NCBI GenBank assembly: GCA_934631025.1
Contig: CAKTXR010000070.1
Coordinates: 1 to 12,827, forward strand
Source of the DNA: an uncultured Clostridia bacterium
GTDB taxonomy: Bacteria > Bacillota > Clostridia > Christensenellales > Aristaeellaceae
Reading direction: 5' to 3'
DNA length: 12,827 nucleotides
The position numbers and the translations under genes are program-made. Shown here piece by piece: positions 6,691 to 12,827 of this stretch; position 1 is the stretch's first letter; each line of letters opens with the position of its first letter. The notes under the pieces were generated by a model that had not been told where the DNA came from, searched no databases, and worked only from the letters and a program-made list of their open reading frames with translations.

Positions 6691-6902
6691 CGCCGTCACC
6701 TCACATATAAATAGGAAATCTCGGCGCGCGTGAAAGGCGCGCGGCCTGACAATCTGTTCCAAACAGTATTCTGACGCAGTGAAGCGTCCGTTTGTTGCGC
6801 ATTTTTTCAATTTTTCCGCGAAAAAGCGACTTTCATGCGCATTTTTGCGCTCTTATCCGAACGCGCCGCCGGAAAAGCCCGACGGCGCGTTTGAAAGGCG
6901 GA
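6691..6902 (-). other. Intergenic region between mscL and the sigma gene: palindrome, repeats, hairpins
   Basis: No gene is seen in these 212 bases. They hold a hairpin right after mscL (6860-6868/6883-6891, AACGCGCCG/CGGCGCGTT) with no T-run, so only a weak terminator candidate. An 11-base direct repeat TGCGCATTTTT occurs at 6796-6806 and 6836-6846, exactly 40 bases apart; the second copy is part of a perfect GCGCA-TTTT-TGCGC palindrome. There is also an operator-like inverted repeat CTGTT-N3-AACAG at 6754-6766 and a GCGCGC inverted repeat near 6724-6744. The sigma promoter must be here or the gene is read through from mscL; no clear sigma-A box pair was found. Confidence 0.5.
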
Positions 6903-7334
6903 TTACTTCAGCTCGCTGGTGCAGTGCGGGCAGCGCGTGGCGTCTTTTGCGATCTCCATGCGGCAGTAGGGGCACAGGCGCGGCTCCTCCTTGGGGGCCT
7001 CGGCCGGCTTTTTGTGCAGCTTGTTGACCAGTTTCACGAACAGGAACACGCAGAGGGCCATCAGCAGGAAGTCGACCACCGTCTGCAAAAAGTTCCCGTA
7101 GGCGAACACGGCGGCGTCCTCGCCCTCGCCGAGCTTTATGCCGAGCGAGGAGAAGTTGATGCGGCCGGTCAGAAGCGTGATCAGCGGCATGAACAGATCG
7201 TTGACGATCGATGTGACGATCTTGCCGAATGCGCCGCCGATCATAACGCCGACGGCCATATCGATGACGTTGCCCTTCAGCGCGAAGGTCTTGAACTCGG
7301 ACAGAAAGCCCTTTGATTTTTCCCTGAAGCTCAT
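6903..7334 (-). CDS. mscL: Large-conductance mechanosensitive channel MscL with C-terminal zinc ribbon
   Basis: MscL forms a homopentameric pore that opens under membrane tension and releases solutes during hypo-osmotic shock. The 143-residue product begins MSFREKSKGFLSEFKTFALK, the usual amphipathic N-terminal helix, followed by the family signature GNVIDMAVGVMIGGAFGKIV (21-40) in TM1 and TM2 at about 78-103. After a KKPAEAPKEEP linker comes CPYC-x10-CPHC (Cys121, 124, 135, 138), a zinc ribbon in place of the helical bundle of the E. coli protein. The ATG at 7334 has AAGGAG nine bases upstream; the ATG at 7343 lies inside that ribosome site and is rejected. It precedes the sigma/anti-sigma pair in the same direction, with a 212-base gap. 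Confidence 0.97.
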   Translation of the reverse strand: MSFREKSKGFLSEFKTFALKGNVIDMAVGVMIGGAFGKIVTSIVNDLFMPLITLLTGRINFSSLGIKLGEGEDAAVFAYGNFLQTVVDFLLMALCVFLFVKLVNKLHKKPAEAPKEEPRLCPYCRMEIAKDATRCPHCTSELK

Positions 7335-7366
7335 GTGCCGCATCTCCTTTGGTTGTTCTGTCTCTG

Positions 7367-7372
7367 ATTATA
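7367..7372 (-). promoter_or_regulatory. Probable -10 box of the mscL promoter
   Basis: A perfect TATAAT on the minus strand (7372-7367) lies 32 bases upstream of the mscL ATG. No good -35 box is found at 16-18 bases (ACACTT at 17); a TTGTAA lies 22 bases upstream, which is too far. It may need an activator or be a weak promoter. Confidence 0.5.
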
Positions 7373-7465
7373 CGCCGAAGATACTAAAAAAGTGTTACAA
7401 AAGCGGGGCAATTAGCCGCCGTGCAGGTTTTCCGGTCAAAATTTGCGCGAAATGAAATGGAACGC

Positions 7466-7494
7466 TTGAAAAATGAAAAGGATCATGGTATACT
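7466..7494 (+). promoter_or_regulatory. Strong sigma-A promoter of the BMP lipoprotein gene
   Basis: TTGAAA (7466-7471), a 17-base spacer and TATACT (7489-7494) give a near-consensus promoter with a start near 7501. The leader to the ATG at 7542 is only about 41 nt. It begins with a 6-bp hairpin, TGTTCC-GAAG-GGAACA (7503-7518), which could protect the 5' end of the mRNA or be an operator. Confidence 0.8.
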
Positions 7495-7541
7495 TAAAAC
7501 GATGTTCCGAAGGGAACAATCTATCGAGGAGGGAAGATCTC

Positions 7542-8651
7542 ATGAAAAAGTTCCTTGCGATCCTTCTGGCCATGCTGATGGCTCTGTGCGCCGTGAGCGC
7601 CTGCGCCGAGGCTGTCAATCCCGATGACATCGAAGACAACATGACCTCCGCCGACGGCAAGTACGTCGTGGCTTTCGTCACCGACGTCGGCCAGCTGAAG
7701 GACAAGTCCTTCAACCAGGGCACCTGGAACGGCGTTAAGGCCTACGCCTCCGCCAACAACCTGTCCTACAAGTACTATCAGCCCGCCAACGGCGATCAGG
7801 CGACCGACGACGACCGCTACGACGCCATGAAGGCGGCCGTAGACGGCGGCGCTCAGGTCGTCGTGTGCGCCGGCTTCATGCAGGAAGCCGCGCTGCGCAA
7901 GGCCGCCGCTGAGTTTGCCGATGTGAAGTTCATCTTCATCGACGGCTATCCGATCGATCTGGACAACGTCGCGCCCATCTCCTTCAAGGAGGAGCAGAGC
8001 GGCTTCCTGGCCGGCTATGCCGTGGTCAAGGAAGGCTTCACCAAGCTGGGCTTCACCGGCGGCGGCGCCGGCACCAACCCCGCCTGCTGCCGTTTCGGCT
8101 ATGGCTTCGCGCAGGGTGTGAACGCCGCGGCCAAGGAAATGGATATCAACGTCGAGCTGAAGTATTCCTGGGAATACGGCTCCAGCTTCCAGGCCTCTAC
8201 CGAGCTGCAGACCATGATCTCCGGCTGGTATGAGAGCGGCACCGAGATCGTGTTCGCCTGCGGCGGCTCCATGTTCCAGTCCGTTGCGGCGGCCGCGAGC
8301 GCGAACGACGGCTATGTTGTGGGCGTCGACGTCGACCAGTCCCCCGAGTCCGAGACCGTCGTGACCTCCGCCATGAAGGGCCTGAGCGCCGCCACCCAGT
8401 GGGCCATCGCCAAGGTCTTTGACGATACCTTCGCCGAGATCGGCGGCATCGCCACCAGCCTGGGCGCTGCGGACGACGCGGTCGGCCTGCCCACCGACAC
8501 CTGGTCTCTCGAGAAGTTCACCGTCGACGAGTACAACAAGCTGTACGAGTCCATCAAGTCCGGCGAGCTGACCGTGGATGACACCGTCGTTGAGAAGGGC
8601 GACATCGCCAACGTCGAGCTGAGCAACGTGACGCTGGATTACATCGGCTGA
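7542..8651 (+). CDS. nupN: BMP-family (PnrA/NupN-like) nucleoside-binding lipoprotein of an ABC transporter
   Basis: An extracytoplasmic binding protein that delivers ligand, most likely purine nucleosides, to the ATPase and permeases encoded next. The 369-residue precursor has a signal peptide (MKKFLAILLAMLMALCAVSA) with lipobox Val18-Ser19-Ala20-Cys21, so it should be lipid-anchored; cleavage after ACA by signal peptidase I is an alternative. The mature part shows the BMP motif AFVTDVGQLKDKSFNQGTW (44-62), then VVCAGFMQE, the hinge region EQSGFLAGYAVVKEG and GVDVDQSPES. The ATG at 7542 has GAGGAGGG nine bases away; an upstream in-frame ATG at 7473 would lie before the transcription start. 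Codons are strongly C/G-biased (AAG, AAC, TTC, GCC) compared with the permeases, as expected for high expression. Alternative ligands such as riboflavin cannot be excluded. Confidence 0.93.
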   Translation: MKKFLAILLAMLMALCAVSACAEAVNPDDIEDNMTSADGKYVVAFVTDVGQLKDKSFNQGTWNGVKAYASANNLSYKYYQPANGDQATDDDRYDAMKAAVDGGAQVVVCAGFMQEAALRKAAAEFADVKFIFIDGYPIDLDNVAPISFKEEQSGFLAGYAVVKEGFTKLGFTGGGAGTNPACCRFGYGFAQGVNAAAKEMDINVELKYSWEYGSSFQASTELQTMISGWYESGTEIVFACGGSMFQSVAAAASANDGYVVGVDVDQSPESETVVTSAMKGLSAATQWAIAKVFDDTFAEIGGIATSLGAADDAVGLPTDTWSLEKFTVDEYNKLYESIKSGELTVDDTVVEKGDIANVELSNVTLDYIG

Positions 8652-8663
8652 TCCTTCTGATTG

Positions 8664-8707
8664 AAAAAATCCCCGAGGTCTGTGAAAAAGACTTCGGGGA
8701 TTTTTTT
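8664..8707 (+). terminator. Strong terminator between the binding protein and the transporter genes
   Basis: TCCCCGAGGTC (8670-8680) pairs with GACTTCGGGGA (8690-8700), 11 bp with one G-T pair and a 9-base loop, preceded by AAAAAA and followed by TTTTTTT. It starts soon after the BMP stop and would end most transcripts there, leaving the ABC genes to their own promoter or to readthrough. Confidence 0.93.
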
Positions 8708-8725
8708 GAAAAGCGCGCGCAGATA

Positions 8726-8754
8726 TTGCAATTTGCCGCACAATTTTATATAAT
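8726..8754 (+). promoter_or_regulatory. Sigma-A promoter of the nupOPQ operon
   Basis: TTGCAA (8726-8731), exactly 17 bases, then TATAAT (8749-8754). The box pair is identical in sequence and spacing to that of the decarboxylase-beta promoter. The start would be near 8761, leaving an ~86-nt leader before the ATPase ATG. Confidence 0.8.
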
Positions 8755-8774
8755 GTTAATATGTGAGAACGGGC

Positions 8775-8799
8775 GGCCGCGTTCGGCGGCCTTTCGTTT
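8775..8799 (+). terminator. Terminator-like hairpin in the nupO leader (possible attenuator)
   Basis: GGCCGC (8775-8780) pairs with GCGGCC (8786-8791) around GTTCG, followed by TTTCGTTT. It lies ~14 nt after the predicted start and before the ribosome site. The interrupted T-tract resembles the operon's final terminator (GGGTTTTCGTT). It could attenuate the operon, catch readthrough from the upstream gene, or only be an RNA-stabilising hairpin. Confidence 0.4.
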
Positions 8800-8846
8800 C
8801 AAAGCGACAGGAAGCGGCCATACAAAGAGAAAGGGGAGGTGGAAGC

Positions 8847-10394
8847 ATGGACGCGGATTATGTCATCGAGATGCTTCACATCACCAAGGAATTTCCGGGC
8901 ATCAGGGCGAACGACGACGTGACGCTCCAGCTGCGCCGCGGCGAGATCCACGCGCTGCTGGGTGAAAACGGCGCGGGCAAATCGACGCTGATGAGCGTGC
9001 TCTTCGGAATGTATCAGCCGGAAAGCGGCACGATCAAAAAGGACGGGCGCGAGGTCAAAATCAACGATCCCAACGACGCCACCGCGCTGCATATCGGCAT
9101 GGTGCATCAGCACTTCAAGCTGATCGACGTCTTTACCGTGCTGGACAACATTATACTGGGCGCGGAGGACACGCGCATGGGCTTTCTCCAGAAGAAGCAG
9201 GCGCGCGCCAAGGTGAAGGCGCTCTCCGAGCGCTACGGCCTGGCCGTCGATTTGGACGCGAAGGTCGAGGATATCACCGTGGGTATGCAGCAGCGCGTCG
9301 AGATCCTCAAGATGCTCTATCGCGACAACGAGGTGCTGATCTTCGACGAGCCGACCGCCGTGCTTACGCCGCAGGAGATCGAGGAGCTGATTGAGATCAT
9401 GCGCGGCCTCTCCCGCGAGGGCAAGAGCATACTGTTCATATCCCACAAGCTCAACGAGATCATGGCCGTGGCCGACCGCGTGACCGTGCTGCGCAAGGGC
9501 CGCTGCATCGGCACGGTCAACACGAAGGAGACCACCAAGGAGGAGTTGAGCCGCATGATGGTCGGCCGGCCCGTCCAGCTGGTGGTGGACAAGGGCGAGG
9601 CGCATCCGGGCGACGTGGTGCTGAGCGTCGAGCATCTCCACGTTCCCTCAAAGCTGTATAAGAAGGACGCGGTTCACGACGTGAGCTTCAACGTGCGCGC
9701 GGGCGAGATCGTCTGCATCGCGGGCATCGACGGCAACGGCCAGACCGAGCTGGTGTATGGACTCACCGGCCTTGAGAAGCCGAGCGGCGGCCATATTGCG
9801 CTGTGCGGACACGATATTACCCATGCCGCCGTGCGCGCCCGCAGCGCCTCGGGCATGAGCCACATCCCCGAGGATCGCCACAAGCACGGACTGATCCTCG
9901 ATTACACGCTGGCGCAGAACATGGTGCTCCAGCGCTATCGGGAAAAGCGCTTTGAAAATCACGGCTTCATCCGCTTCGGCGCGGTGCGCGCGTACGCCGA
10001 GGAGCTGATTAAGCAGTACGACGTGCGCTCCGGACAGGGCGCGGACACCATCGTGCGCAGCATGTCGGGCGGCAATCAGCAGAAGGCGATCGTGGCGCGC
10101 GAACTGGATCGCGATATGCCGCTCATCGTGGCGGTGCAGCCTACGCGCGGACTGGACGTGGGCGCGATCGAGTACATCCACAATCAGCTGGTCGCTCAGC
10201 GCGACGCGGGCAAGGCAGTGCTGCTGGTCTCGCTCGAGCTGGACGAAGTCATGAATCTCTCCGACCGCATACTGGTCATGCACAACGGAGAGATCGCGGG
10301 CGAGTTCAGGGGCGGCGAGATCGACGCGCAGGAACTGGGCCTGTACATGGCCGGCGCGAAAAAGCAGCATAAACAGGCGGAAAAGGAGGCGTGA
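8847..10394 (+). CDS. nupO: ABC transporter ATPase, two fused nucleotide-binding domains (NupO/YufO-like)
   Basis: The cytoplasmic energy-coupling protein of the nucleoside importer, 515 residues. Domain 1 has an intact Walker A GENGAGKST (39-47), Q-loop HQHF, signature VGMQQR (145-150) and Walker B VLIFDEPT (153-160), with the switch His in FISHKL. Domain 2 has a degenerate Walker A, GIDGNGQTE (273-281), lacking the Lys-Ser/Thr, a normal SGGNQQ signature, and VAVQPTRGLD where the usual catalytic acidic pair is altered. This asymmetry is typical of RbsA/NupO-type fused ATPases and implies one good hydrolysis site. GGGGAGGT lies before the ATG at 8847, so the longer frame from 8763 is rejected. 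The permease gene begins two bases after the stop. Confidence 0.95.
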   Translation: MDADYVIEMLHITKEFPGIRANDDVTLQLRRGEIHALLGENGAGKSTLMSVLFGMYQPESGTIKKDGREVKINDPNDATALHIGMVHQHFKLIDVFTVLDNIILGAEDTRMGFLQKKQARAKVKALSERYGLAVDLDAKVEDITVGMQQRVEILKMLYRDNEVLIFDEPTAVLTPQEIEELIEIMRGLSREGKSILFISHKLNEIMAVADRVTVLRKGRCIGTVNTKETTKEELSRMMVGRPVQLVVDKGEAHPGDVVLSVEHLHVPSKLYKKDAVHDVSFNVRAGEIVCIAGIDGNGQTELVYGLTGLEKPSGGHIALCGHDITHAAVRARSASGMSHIPEDRHKHGLILDYTLAQNMVLQRYREKRFENHGFIRFGAVRAYAEELIKQYDVRSGQGADTIVRSMSGGNQQKAIVARELDRDMPLIVAVQPTRGLDVGAIEYIHNQLVAQRDAGKAVLLVSLELDEVMNLSDRILVMHNGEIAGEFRGGEIDAQELGLYMAGAKKQHKQAEKEA

Positions 10395-10396
10395 GC

Positions 10397-11650
10397 ATGA
10401 AAAACTCTTTCTGGCAGAAGGAGGGCGTGCGCTCTGTGCTGGCCTCCCTTCTGTCGATCGTCATCGGCCTTCTGGCCGGCAGCGTCATCATCGTGATCGT
10501 GGGCTGCGCGACGCCCTCGCTGGGCTTCAAGAGCGCCTGGGAGGGCGTGCGGCTGGTCATGCTGGGGCTGTTCAGCAAGGGCCGCGACGCGGTGGGCAAT
10601 CTGGTCTTCGGCTTTAATCCCTCGAGCGTGGGCAATATGCTCTTCCGCGCCACGCCGCTCATCATGACCGGCCTGTCGGTCGCCGTGGCGTTCAAGACGG
10701 GTCTGTTCAACATCGGCGCGCCCGGTCAGTATCTGGCGGGCACGGCGGCGACGCTGTTCATCGCGCTGAGCATCCCCGTGTCGGTGCTGCCCGGCTGGCT
10801 GATCTGGATACTGGCCTTCGCGGGCGGTATGCTGGCCGGCGCGCTGTGGGGCGCGATTCCAGGCCTGCTCAAGGCGCTGCTCAACATCAACGAGGTGCTG
10901 GCCTGCATCATGACCAACTGGATCGCGGCCAACATCGTCACCTGGCTGTTCGATCTGAGCAATCTCAAGAACATCGTCGAGAACACCAAGTCCGGCTATG
11001 TCTACAGCACGACCTACGGCCTTGAAAAGGTGGACGGCGTGTGGACGTATGTGGCGGGCGCGGGCGTGCGCACCCCCAAGATGGGGCTGGACAAGCTGTT
11101 CCCCGGCTCGCAGGTCAACGGCGGCATCATCATTGCGATTGTGCTGGCGATCGTGGTGTATATCATCCTCACGCGCACGACGTTCGGCTATGAGCTGAAG
11201 GCGTGCGGCTCGAATCGCTTTGCCGCGCGCTATGCGGGCATTGCCGACAAGCGCAGCATCGTCGTTTCAATGGCCATTGCGGGCGCTCTGGCGGGCGCGG
11301 CCGGCTCTCTGTACTATCTTTCCGGCAACACGGAGTTCTACTGGGCGACCTATCAGTCGCTGCCCGCGGCGGGCTTCAACGGCATCCCGGTGGCGCTGCT
11401 CGCCGTCAACCATCCCATCGCGGTGATCTTTTCGGCGATGTTCATGTCCATGCTGGACATCGCGGGCCTTCAGCTGACCAACCTGACCGCCTACAATGAG
11501 TATATTACGGACGTGATCATCGCCGTGATCGTGTATCTGGCGGCGTTTTCGCTGGTCATCCGCATGGGGCTGGGCAAGCTCTTCCTGAAGCGCCGCAGGG
11601 TTTCTGACGCGGCGCAGGCCGTCTCGAAGGGAGAGGGGGATAAGCAATGA
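10397..11650 (+). CDS. nupP: ABC transporter permease (NupP/YufP-like)
   Basis: A 417-residue integral membrane protein of the BPD_transp_2 family, one half of the import channel. Hydrophobic segments start at residues ~13-37. The family motifs GLFNIGAPGQYLAG and FGYELKACGSNRFAARYAGI are present; the latter is the cytoplasmic EAA-like loop that contacts the ATPase. A more polar stretch of about 55 residues after LFDLSNLKN (through GVWTYVAGAGVRTPKMG) is probably an outside loop. The ATG at 10397 is 7 bases after GGAGG, which lies in the end of the ATPase gene; GTG at 10391 is in frame but too close to that site. Its stop overlaps the next ATG in ATGA, showing translational coupling. Confidence 0.94.
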   Translation: MKNSFWQKEGVRSVLASLLSIVIGLLAGSVIIVIVGCATPSLGFKSAWEGVRLVMLGLFSKGRDAVGNLVFGFNPSSVGNMLFRATPLIMTGLSVAVAFKTGLFNIGAPGQYLAGTAATLFIALSIPVSVLPGWLIWILAFAGGMLAGALWGAIPGLLKALLNINEVLACIMTNWIAANIVTWLFDLSNLKNIVENTKSGYVYSTTYGLEKVDGVWTYVAGAGVRTPKMGLDKLFPGSQVNGGIIIAIVLAIVVYIILTRTTFGYELKACGSNRFAARYAGIADKRSIVVSMAIAGALAGAAGSLYYLSGNTEFYWATYQSLPAAGFNGIPVALLAVNHPIAVIFSAMFMSMLDIAGLQLTNLTAYNEYITDVIIAVIVYLAAFSLVIRMGLGKLFLKRRRVSDAAQAVSKGEGDKQ

Positions 11651-12678
11651 GCTTTCTGATTCGGCAGACGTTGATCTATGCGGTGCCGCTGATGGTCGTG
11701 GCGCTGGCCGGCGTGTTCGCCGAGCGCAGCGGCATCATCAATCTGGCGCTCGAGGGCATTATGATATTCGGCGCGTTTATCGGCGTGCTGTTCGTGCGCA
11801 CGGCGCAGCAGTGGGGCGTGTTTGAGGCGGCCAAGGCGGCCGGTTCGTTCTGGACGTTACAGGGCCTGATGGGGCTGGCCATGCTGATCGCCGCGGCGAT
11901 GGGCGCGCTGTTCTCGCTCCTCCTGGCCTTTGCAGCGATCAATCTGCGCGCCGATCAGACCATCGGCGGCACGGCGCTCAACCTGATGGCGCCGGCGCTG
12001 GTGCTGTTCTTCGTGCGCATGATCGCCAATCAGAACACGCTGCAAATGGCGACGGGCGATTCGGCGGGCTGGTTCATGCTCAAAAAGTCCATGCTGGGCT
12101 ACGGCCGCACGGACGAGGCGGGCTTCTTCGTGGATACGTTCCTCAACAAGGTGTATCTGGCGACGTATCTCTGCCTGATCGTCTATGTGATACTGTCGAT
12201 CATACTGTACAAGACGCGCTTCGGCCTGCGTCTGCGCTCGTGCGGCGAAAATCCGCAGGCGGCGGACTCGCTGGGCATCAACGTGTTCAAGATGCGCTAT
12301 GCGGGCGTGACGATCTCCGGCGCGCTGGCGGGCATGGGCGGCTTTGTGTACGCGCTGACCACGACCAACTGCACGGCCAACGGCGACGTGGCGGGCTTCG
12401 GCTTCCTGGCGCTGGCGGTCATGATCTTCGGCAACTGGAAGCCGCTCAACATTGCGGGCGCGGCGCTGCTGTTCGGTTTGTTCAAGTGCGTGGCGGCCTC
12501 GTATGCCAGCCTGGACGTCAATGGCGACGGCGTGTATCTGCTCAAGGAGCTGGCGATCAATCCGACGTTCTATCGTCTGCTGCCCTATGTCATTACGCTG
12601 GTCGTGCTGGCCTTCACTTCGAAAACCTCCCGCGCCCCGAAAGCGGAGGGTATTCCCTACGACAAGAGCACTAGGTGA
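11647..12678 (+). CDS. nupQ: ABC transporter permease (NupQ/YufQ-like)
   Basis: The second permease, 343 residues, which would pair with the upstream permease to form the channel. The N-terminus reads AERSGIINLALEGIMIFGAF, a hallmark of this branch (E-R-x-G-x-x-N-x-x-x-E-G). The ATPase-contact loop is FGLRLRSCGENPQAADSLGI, followed by GVTISGALAGMGGFVYAL. Hydrophobic helices cover most of the chain, ending TLVVLAFTSKTSRAPKAEGI. The start overlaps the upstream stop by four bases and is preceded by a GGGAGAGGGGG-type purine ribosome site. It is the last gene of the operon, with a terminator 18 bases after the stop. Confidence 0.95.
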   Translation: MSFLIRQTLIYAVPLMVVALAGVFAERSGIINLALEGIMIFGAFIGVLFVRTAQQWGVFEAAKAAGSFWTLQGLMGLAMLIAAAMGALFSLLLAFAAINLRADQTIGGTALNLMAPALVLFFVRMIANQNTLQMATGDSAGWFMLKKSMLGYGRTDEAGFFVDTFLNKVYLATYLCLIVYVILSIILYKTRFGLRLRSCGENPQAADSLGINVFKMRYAGVTISGALAGMGGFVYALTTTNCTANGDVAGFGFLALAVMIFGNWKPLNIAGAALLFGLFKCVAASYASLDVNGDGVYLLKELAINPTFYRLLPYVITLVVLAFTSKTSRAPKAEGIPYDKSTR

Positions 12679-12695
12679 CATCTTTATACAGCTCG

Positions 12696-12731
12696 ACCCG
12701 TCCGGCTTTGAGTTATGGCCGGACGGGTTTT
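12696..12731 (+). terminator. Terminator of the nupOPQ operon
   Basis: ACCCGTCCGGC (12696-12706) pairs perfectly with GCCGGACGGGT (12718-12728) around an 11-base loop, followed by TTT and then CGTTAT. It lies 18 bases after the nupQ stop. Confidence 0.92.
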
Positions 12732-12795
12732 CGTTATACCCGAACGGCCCTTGCTGTGTTTTATGCACTCACGCTGCGAATCAAATGAAGAGAGT

Positions 12796-12818
12796 CCAGA
12801 GAGCCAATGGCTCTTTGG
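12796..12818. other. Hairpin at the right edge, function unknown
   Basis: CCAGAGAGCC (12796-12805) pairs with GGCTCTTTGG (12809-12818), 10 bp with one G-T pair and a tight AAT loop. The sequence ends nine bases later in CAGGTTT, so I cannot tell whether a T-tract, a gene or a leader follows. The rest of 12732-12827 shows no gene or promoter I can support. Confidence 0.35.
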
Positions 12819-12827
12819 CGCAGGTTT

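Noticed and set aside
6691..6810. N-terminal extension of the sigma factor to an ATG at 6810
   Set aside because: The extra residues have no sigma homology, and GAGGTGA is correctly spaced for GTG at 6690.
7335..7343. mscL start at the ATG at 7343
   Set aside because: That ATG lies within the AAGGAGATG ribosome site itself; the ATG at 7334 has proper spacing and gives the usual MscL N-terminus.
7495..7541. Purine riboswitch before the nucleoside transporter genes
   Set aside because: The 41-nt and 86-nt leaders are too short or lack the conserved purine aptamer loops.
7521..8741. A 406-codon minus-strand frame antisense to the BMP gene
   Set aside because: It crosses the strong plus-strand terminator and matches no protein family, while the plus strand encodes an obvious BMP lipoprotein.
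9600..10394. Loss of function in the second ATPase domain (no Walker A lysine)
   Set aside because: Degenerate second domains are the normal state in this fused ATPase family, so it is not a mutation of note.

Overview
This is a GC-rich bacterial chromosome segment that reads like a high-GC anaerobic Clostridia-type Bacillota, possibly Christensenellales-like. That assignment is inference from the gene repertoire: a carboxybiotin-dependent Na+ decarboxylase beta subunit, a 470-residue pyruvate kinase, a BMP-type nucleoside transporter and an ECF sigma factor with its anti-sigma. Strong GGAGG ribosome-binding sites, sigma-A-type promoters and a yybP-ykoY RNA also point that way. No phage, IS element, CRISPR array, tRNA or rRNA was seen.

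Region 1 (1-2340): two divergent units with back-to-back promoters. Leftwards, a promoter drives a leader that carries a recognisable yybP-ykoY (manganese) riboswitch and an overlapping terminator hairpin. It ends in a Na+-translocating decarboxylase beta subunit that runs off the left edge. Rightwards, a promoter drives a ~217-nt leader with a compact nested RNA fold, a second long hairpin and a strong intrinsic terminator, followed by pyruvate kinase (pyk) and its terminator. Both genes therefore look controlled by premature termination.

Region 2 (2361-7334, all minus strand): a cytoplasmic GH95 alpha-L-fucosidase with its own promoter; an ECF sigma factor and downstream membrane anti-sigma (zinc-finger HC2 domain plus DUF4349) ending in a perfect terminator; and an MscL mechanosensitive channel carrying a C-terminal zinc ribbon. 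The sigma pair and MscL suggest an envelope/osmotic stress theme, but no regulatory link is proven.

Region 3 (7466-12731, plus strand): a BMP/PnrA-type nucleoside-binding lipoprotein with a strong promoter and its own terminator. It is followed by a second promoter, a leader with another terminator-like hairpin, and a tightly packed ATPase-permease-permease operon (NupOPQ type) that ends in a terminator. The binding protein is thus transcriptionally separable from its transporter. The last ~95 bases hold no gene, only a hairpin at the edge.

The main points of interest are the Mn-riboswitch class placed before a Na+-pump subunit, and the unassigned structured attenuator leader of pyk.
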